The notes under the pieces: model-generated
Told to the model about the DNA's origin: nothing
The model's database searches: none
Seen by the model: the letters and a program-made list of their open reading frames with translations, nothing else
Source: a bacterium BMS3Bbin07
GTDB taxonomy: Bacteria > Nitrospirota > Thermodesulfovibrionia > Thermodesulfovibrionales > JdFR-85
Direction of reading: 5' to 3'
Length of the DNA stretch: 7,985 nucleotides
Assembly: GCA_002898135.1 (NCBI GenBank)
Contig: BDTQ01000018.1
Coordinates: 1 to 7,985, forward strand
Program-made: the position numbers and the translations under genes
Shown here: positions 5,938 to 7,985 of the stretch, one piece after another
How positions within the stretch are numbered: the stretch's first letter is position 1
Layout of the letters: each line of letters starts with the position of its first letter

Positions 5938-5941
5938 TATC
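5932..5941. promoter_or_regulatory. Perfect palindrome GATAATTATC over the -10 box, candidate operator
   Basis: GATAATTATC is a perfect 10-bp palindrome that includes the whole -10 hexamer of the lipoprotein promoter, so a protein bound here would block transcription. A partial copy, GATAAA, lies 11 nt upstream at 5921-5926. GATAAT half-sites are the building block of Fur-type iron boxes, but the arrangement does not match a full 19-bp Fur box. The regulator is therefore unknown, and the palindrome may simply follow from AT-rich -10 sequence. Confidence 0.3.
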
Positions 5942-5989
5942 TTAAGACCTGAAGAAAAGAGATGAAAACATTCTGTCAAGGATTTATAT

Positions 5990-5995
5990 GGAGGG
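5990..5995 (+). promoter_or_regulatory. Shine-Dalgarno site setting the lipoprotein start at 6003
   Basis: GGAGGG lies 7 nt before ATG AAA AAA at 6003. An in-frame ATG at 5988 also exists, with AAGGA 5 nt upstream, and would add MEGVG to the protein. The start at 6003 gives the standard lipoprotein n-region MKK and the stronger site, so it is preferred. Confidence 0.6.
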
Positions 5996-6002
5996 TGTTG
6001 GT

Positions 6003-6368
6003 ATGAAAAAAACAGCTCTGTTGTTAATAATACTGGCCATGTTCATCACTTCGTGCGTGGCGATAGAGGGCAGACCCGGCCCGCGTCCATTACCCCCGGC
6101 ACATGGATGCAAGGCAACGCACATCTATTACTACTATCCATCCGCCTTTGTATATTTCGACGTCAACCGTAAGATTTATTTCTATCTTGCCGACGGCGCA
6201 TGGATAGCCGCTCCTGTACTGCCACCCACAATCGTGATAAGACCTGACGAGTTTGTCACTATTGAACTCGATGTTGACAGGCCTTATATCTATTTTGATA
6301 AACACAGGAAGGAGTTTCCGCCAGGCAAGAAGTACAGAAGGCATAAAGGCAGACACGGAATGCATTAA
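6003..6368 (+). CDS. Small lipoprotein of unknown function
   Basis: From the ATG at 6003 the protein has 121 residues: n-region MKK, hydrophobic stretch TALLLIILAMF, then lipobox ITSC with the lipidated Cys at residue 18. The residue after Cys is Val, not Asp, so an inner-membrane retention signal of the E. coli type is absent and outer-membrane placement is likely. The mature part begins with a Pro-rich linker (RPGPRPLPP), then a tyrosine-rich beta segment (IYYYYPSAFVYFD and KIYFYLADGAWIAAP), then a second related stretch (VTIELDVDRPYIYFDKHRKEFPPG). It ends in a basic His/Lys/Arg tail. The YYYYPS...VYFD...YFYLADGAW pattern resembles short conserved hypothetical lipoproteins of other Gram-negative bacteria, but I know no function for them. 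It is divergent from the LolA-like operon and convergent with yhcC, with a 17-nt gap and no clear terminator. Confidence 0.85.
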   Translation: MKKTALLLIILAMFITSCVAIEGRPGPRPLPPAHGCKATHIYYYYPSAFVYFDVNRKIYFYLADGAWIAAPVLPPTIVIRPDEFVTIELDVDRPYIYFDKHRKEFPPGKKYRRHKGRHGMH

Positions 6369-6385
6369 GACTGAAAGGCGGGCAA

Positions 6386-7324
6386 CTATTCTACGTGGAG
6401 GACCTCCACCGCAGGAGACTTGTAAAGTCTACCCTGATATGTATCAAGCTCATTAAACCGCTCTCCGATATCCCTCAGTATCTCCTGCCTGCCCTTGCCC
6501 CACAGTGGCGCTATAAGCATATCGTCGGGCGCTGTTGCAAAGACCCTCTGAAGGACTATCGAGGGTGAAAGCCTCTCGATAAACCTGACTGCAAAGTCGA
6601 GATACTCATCATAATCAAAGAGATGAAAAGGGTCTTCCCTGTATAGCTTCTCCAGCCTGGTATCCTTGATCACCTGAAGCTGGTGTATCTTCAGAAACTC
6701 AACGGGCAGCCCGGATATTGCATCCGCCGTCTCAAGCATCTCCTCTTCGGTCTCCGTTGGAAAACCGACTATAAGATGGGCACCAATATGAATACCCTTT
6801 CCTCCGGTAAGTTCGATTGCCCTGAGAAATGCTGCATAATCATGACCCCGGTTGATAAAATCGAGTGTCCGGTCATAGATGGACTGAAGCCCGTATTCAA
6901 CAAGGATAAAGTAATCCCTTGAGAGTTCCTCAAGAAGCCTGATCTTTGCCTCATCAACACAGTCCGGCCTCGTGCCTATGGCAAGCCCTATCACATCAGG
7001 GCTCTTCAGGGCTTCCCTGTACAGGCGCTCAAGCTCATCCACTGGTGCGTGGGTATTTGTGTATGGCTGAAAATAGACGATAAATTTCTCCGCCTTGTAT
7101 CTCCTCCTGAGGAAAACTGCGCCATTGCTTATCTGCTCTTTGAGCGGGAGAACCGAGCGGCATGAGGAGGGCCTGAAGCTGTCATTGTTGCAGTATATAC
7201 ACCCGCCATACCCGGCAGTACCATCCCTGTTGGGACACGTAAACCCTGCATCCACATTCACCTTGTAGACAGTCAGGCCAAAGAGGGATTTTATGTAATG
7301 ACCGAATGAATTATATCTCTGCAT
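6386..7324 (-). CDS. yhcC: YhcC-type radical SAM protein (TIGR01212 family)
   Basis: The 312-residue length is close to that of E. coli YhcC. The radical-SAM cysteines are C30, C42 and C45 in CPNRDGT...GGCIYC, the unusually long first spacing (CX11CX2C) that marks this family rather than the usual CX3CX2C. Other family signatures are YFQPYTNTHAP (84-94), IGTRPDC (116-122), VEYGLQS (142-148), GAHLIVGFPTE (181-191), LKIHQLQVIKDT (211-222) and APLWGKGRQEI (272-282). The protein should bind a [4Fe-4S] cluster and S-adenosylmethionine in the cytoplasm; its substrate is not established to my knowledge. Its ATG lies inside the end of thiE (14-nt overlap) with no clear ribosome-binding site, so it is probably translated by coupling to thiE. 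The last codons contain a short palindrome (6395-6409). Confidence 0.92.
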   Translation of the reverse strand: MQRYNSFGHYIKSLFGLTVYKVNVDAGFTCPNRDGTAGYGGCIYCNNDSFRPSSCRSVLPLKEQISNGAVFLRRRYKAEKFIVYFQPYTNTHAPVDELERLYREALKSPDVIGLAIGTRPDCVDEAKIRLLEELSRDYFILVEYGLQSIYDRTLDFINRGHDYAAFLRAIELTGGKGIHIGAHLIVGFPTETEEEMLETADAISGLPVEFLKIHQLQVIKDTRLEKLYREDPFHLFDYDEYLDFAVRFIERLSPSIVLQRVFATAPDDMLIAPLWGKGRQEILRDIGERFNELDTYQGRLYKSPAVEVLHVE

Positions 7325-7976
7325 ATATTATATTAACAAAATCCTGTGCAGTACGGCAGACATCAGGGGATTTCAGGATTCCGGAGGCAACAGCAACGGC
7401 CGAGGCACCGTGCCTCATGACATCCCCGAGGTTCTTCAGGTTAATCCCTCCTATCGCCACAACAGGGATATCTATAGACGACACAACGTCCCTCAGGAGA
7501 TCGAGCCCCCTGGGAGTGCCTGCATCTTTTGTAGAGGTTTGAAAAACGGGGCCAAAACCGATATAGTCTGCACCATTACGCCGGGCCTCCTTCGCCTGAT
7601 TCATATCGTGTGTGGATATTCCGATGATCTTTTTCCCCATAATCTTCCTTGCTGCCTTTAGAGGAAGGTCATCCTGACCAAGGTGGACTCCGTCTGCATC
7701 TACTGCAAGGGCTATATCCGCATGGTCATTGACGGTTAATATGGCCTTATAGTCATTCGTCAATCTCCTGAGCCTCTCTGCCTGCAAAAACATATCCCGT
7801 CTGCAGAGGGCCTTCTCCCTGTATTGTATCCACCTGACACCGGCATCAAGGACTCTTCTTACCGTCTCCTCAACGCTCAGGGCAGAGAGACTGCTGTCTG
7901 TTATAAAACAGATACCTCCGTAAAGCATGTTTTTACCTGTTATTTCCTGATTGAAGGCAGGGGCACCGGAGATCAT
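7311..7976 (-). CDS. thiE: Thiamine phosphate synthase ThiE
   Basis: ThiE joins hydroxymethylpyrimidine diphosphate and thiazole phosphate (or its carboxylate) to make thiamine phosphate in the cytoplasm. The TIM-barrel signatures are all present: QYREK (51-55), which binds the pyrimidine diphosphate; TVNDHADIA (81-89); GVHLGQDD (96-103); GISTHD (119-124); GFGPVFQTSTK (140-150), with the phosphate-binding GPVFxTxTK segment; AIGGI (174-178); and ASGI (197-200). The open frame has 221 residues from the ATG at 7976, where an in-frame TAG lies two codons upstream. A second ATG at codon 17 (7926-7928) has AGG 7 nt upstream, starts directly before the first barrel strand (ICFITDS) and gives 205 residues, closer to the usual length. 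That start is perhaps the true one. It is upstream of and overlaps yhcC. No TPP riboswitch is visible in the few bases upstream. Confidence 0.95.
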   Translation of the reverse strand: MISGAPAFNQEITGKNMLYGGICFITDSSLSALSVEETVRRVLDAGVRWIQYREKALCRRDMFLQAERLRRLTNDYKAILTVNDHADIALAVDADGVHLGQDDLPLKAARKIMGKKIIGISTHDMNQAKEARRNGADYIGFGPVFQTSTKDAGTPRGLDLLRDVVSSIDIPVVAIGGINLKNLGDVMRHGASAVAVASGILKSPDVCRTAQDFVNIIYAEI

Positions 7977-7985
7977 CTGCTACCC

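Noticed and set aside
5908..5980. Inverted pair CTTGACA (5908-5914) and TGTCAAG (5974-5980) as an operator, or as a second minus-strand promoter with a perfect -35
   Set aside because: The 59-nt separation is large, and no -10-like hexamer lies 16-18 nt from the minus-strand TTGACA. A chance match to a -35 motif is likely.
6090..6365. Open reading frame of 91 codons on the minus strand
   Set aside because: It is antisense to the lipoprotein gene, which has a promoter, a Shine-Dalgarno site and a lipobox. The antisense product shows nothing recognisable.
6395..6409. Palindrome GTGGAGGACCTCCAC as a terminator between yhcC and the lipoprotein gene
   Set aside because: It forms a 6-bp stem with a 3-nt loop, but no T-tract follows on either strand and it lies within the yhcC coding end.

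Overview
The window reads as chromosomal DNA of a Gram-negative bacterium of roughly even base composition. Supporting signs are an outer-membrane beta-barrel protein ending in Phe, a LolA-like periplasmic protein, a lipobox lipoprotein and ABC permeases of the LolC/E-MacB class. The gene styles would fit Nitrospirota or Desulfobacterota, but that placement is inference only. I see no phage, transposase, CRISPR, tRNA or rRNA.

Layout. Positions 1-267 (minus) are the first 89 codons of a flavodoxin-fold iron-sulfur flavoprotein/NADPH-dependent FMN reductase-like protein, with its own plausible promoter. Positions 398-5850 (all minus) form one five-gene cluster, in transcription order: LolA-like periplasmic carrier, FtsX/MacB permease, second FtsX/MacB permease, ABC ATPase and outer-membrane beta-barrel. 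The first four genes are separated by 3-10 nt, with ribosome-binding sites embedded in the preceding stop codons. The barrel gene is separated by 196 nt, most of which is filled by a branched inverted-repeat structure (1695-1838). Positions 5851-6002 are a divergent promoter region. Positions 6003-6368 (plus) encode a small lipoprotein of no known function. Positions 6386-7976 (minus) hold thiE (thiamine phosphate synthase) followed by an overlapping yhcC-type radical SAM gene.

How the genes fit together. The cluster supplies parts for every envelope layer: an ATPase in the cytoplasm, two paralogous permeases in the inner membrane, a lipid-binding-type carrier in the periplasm and a barrel in the outer membrane. 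I read it as a dedicated trans-envelope route for a lipid or lipidated cargo. It resembles LolCDE-LolA, but a beta-barrel stands where LolB would be expected, and the permeases seem to lack the long LolC-type Hook loop. The cargo cannot be read from the sequence. The lipoprotein gene shares the regulatory region and may be functionally linked.

The most unusual non-coding signal is the intergenic structure at 1695-1838. Its long outer stem has nearly all its departures from perfect pairing as G-U wobbles on the operon (minus) strand, which suggests it acts as RNA.
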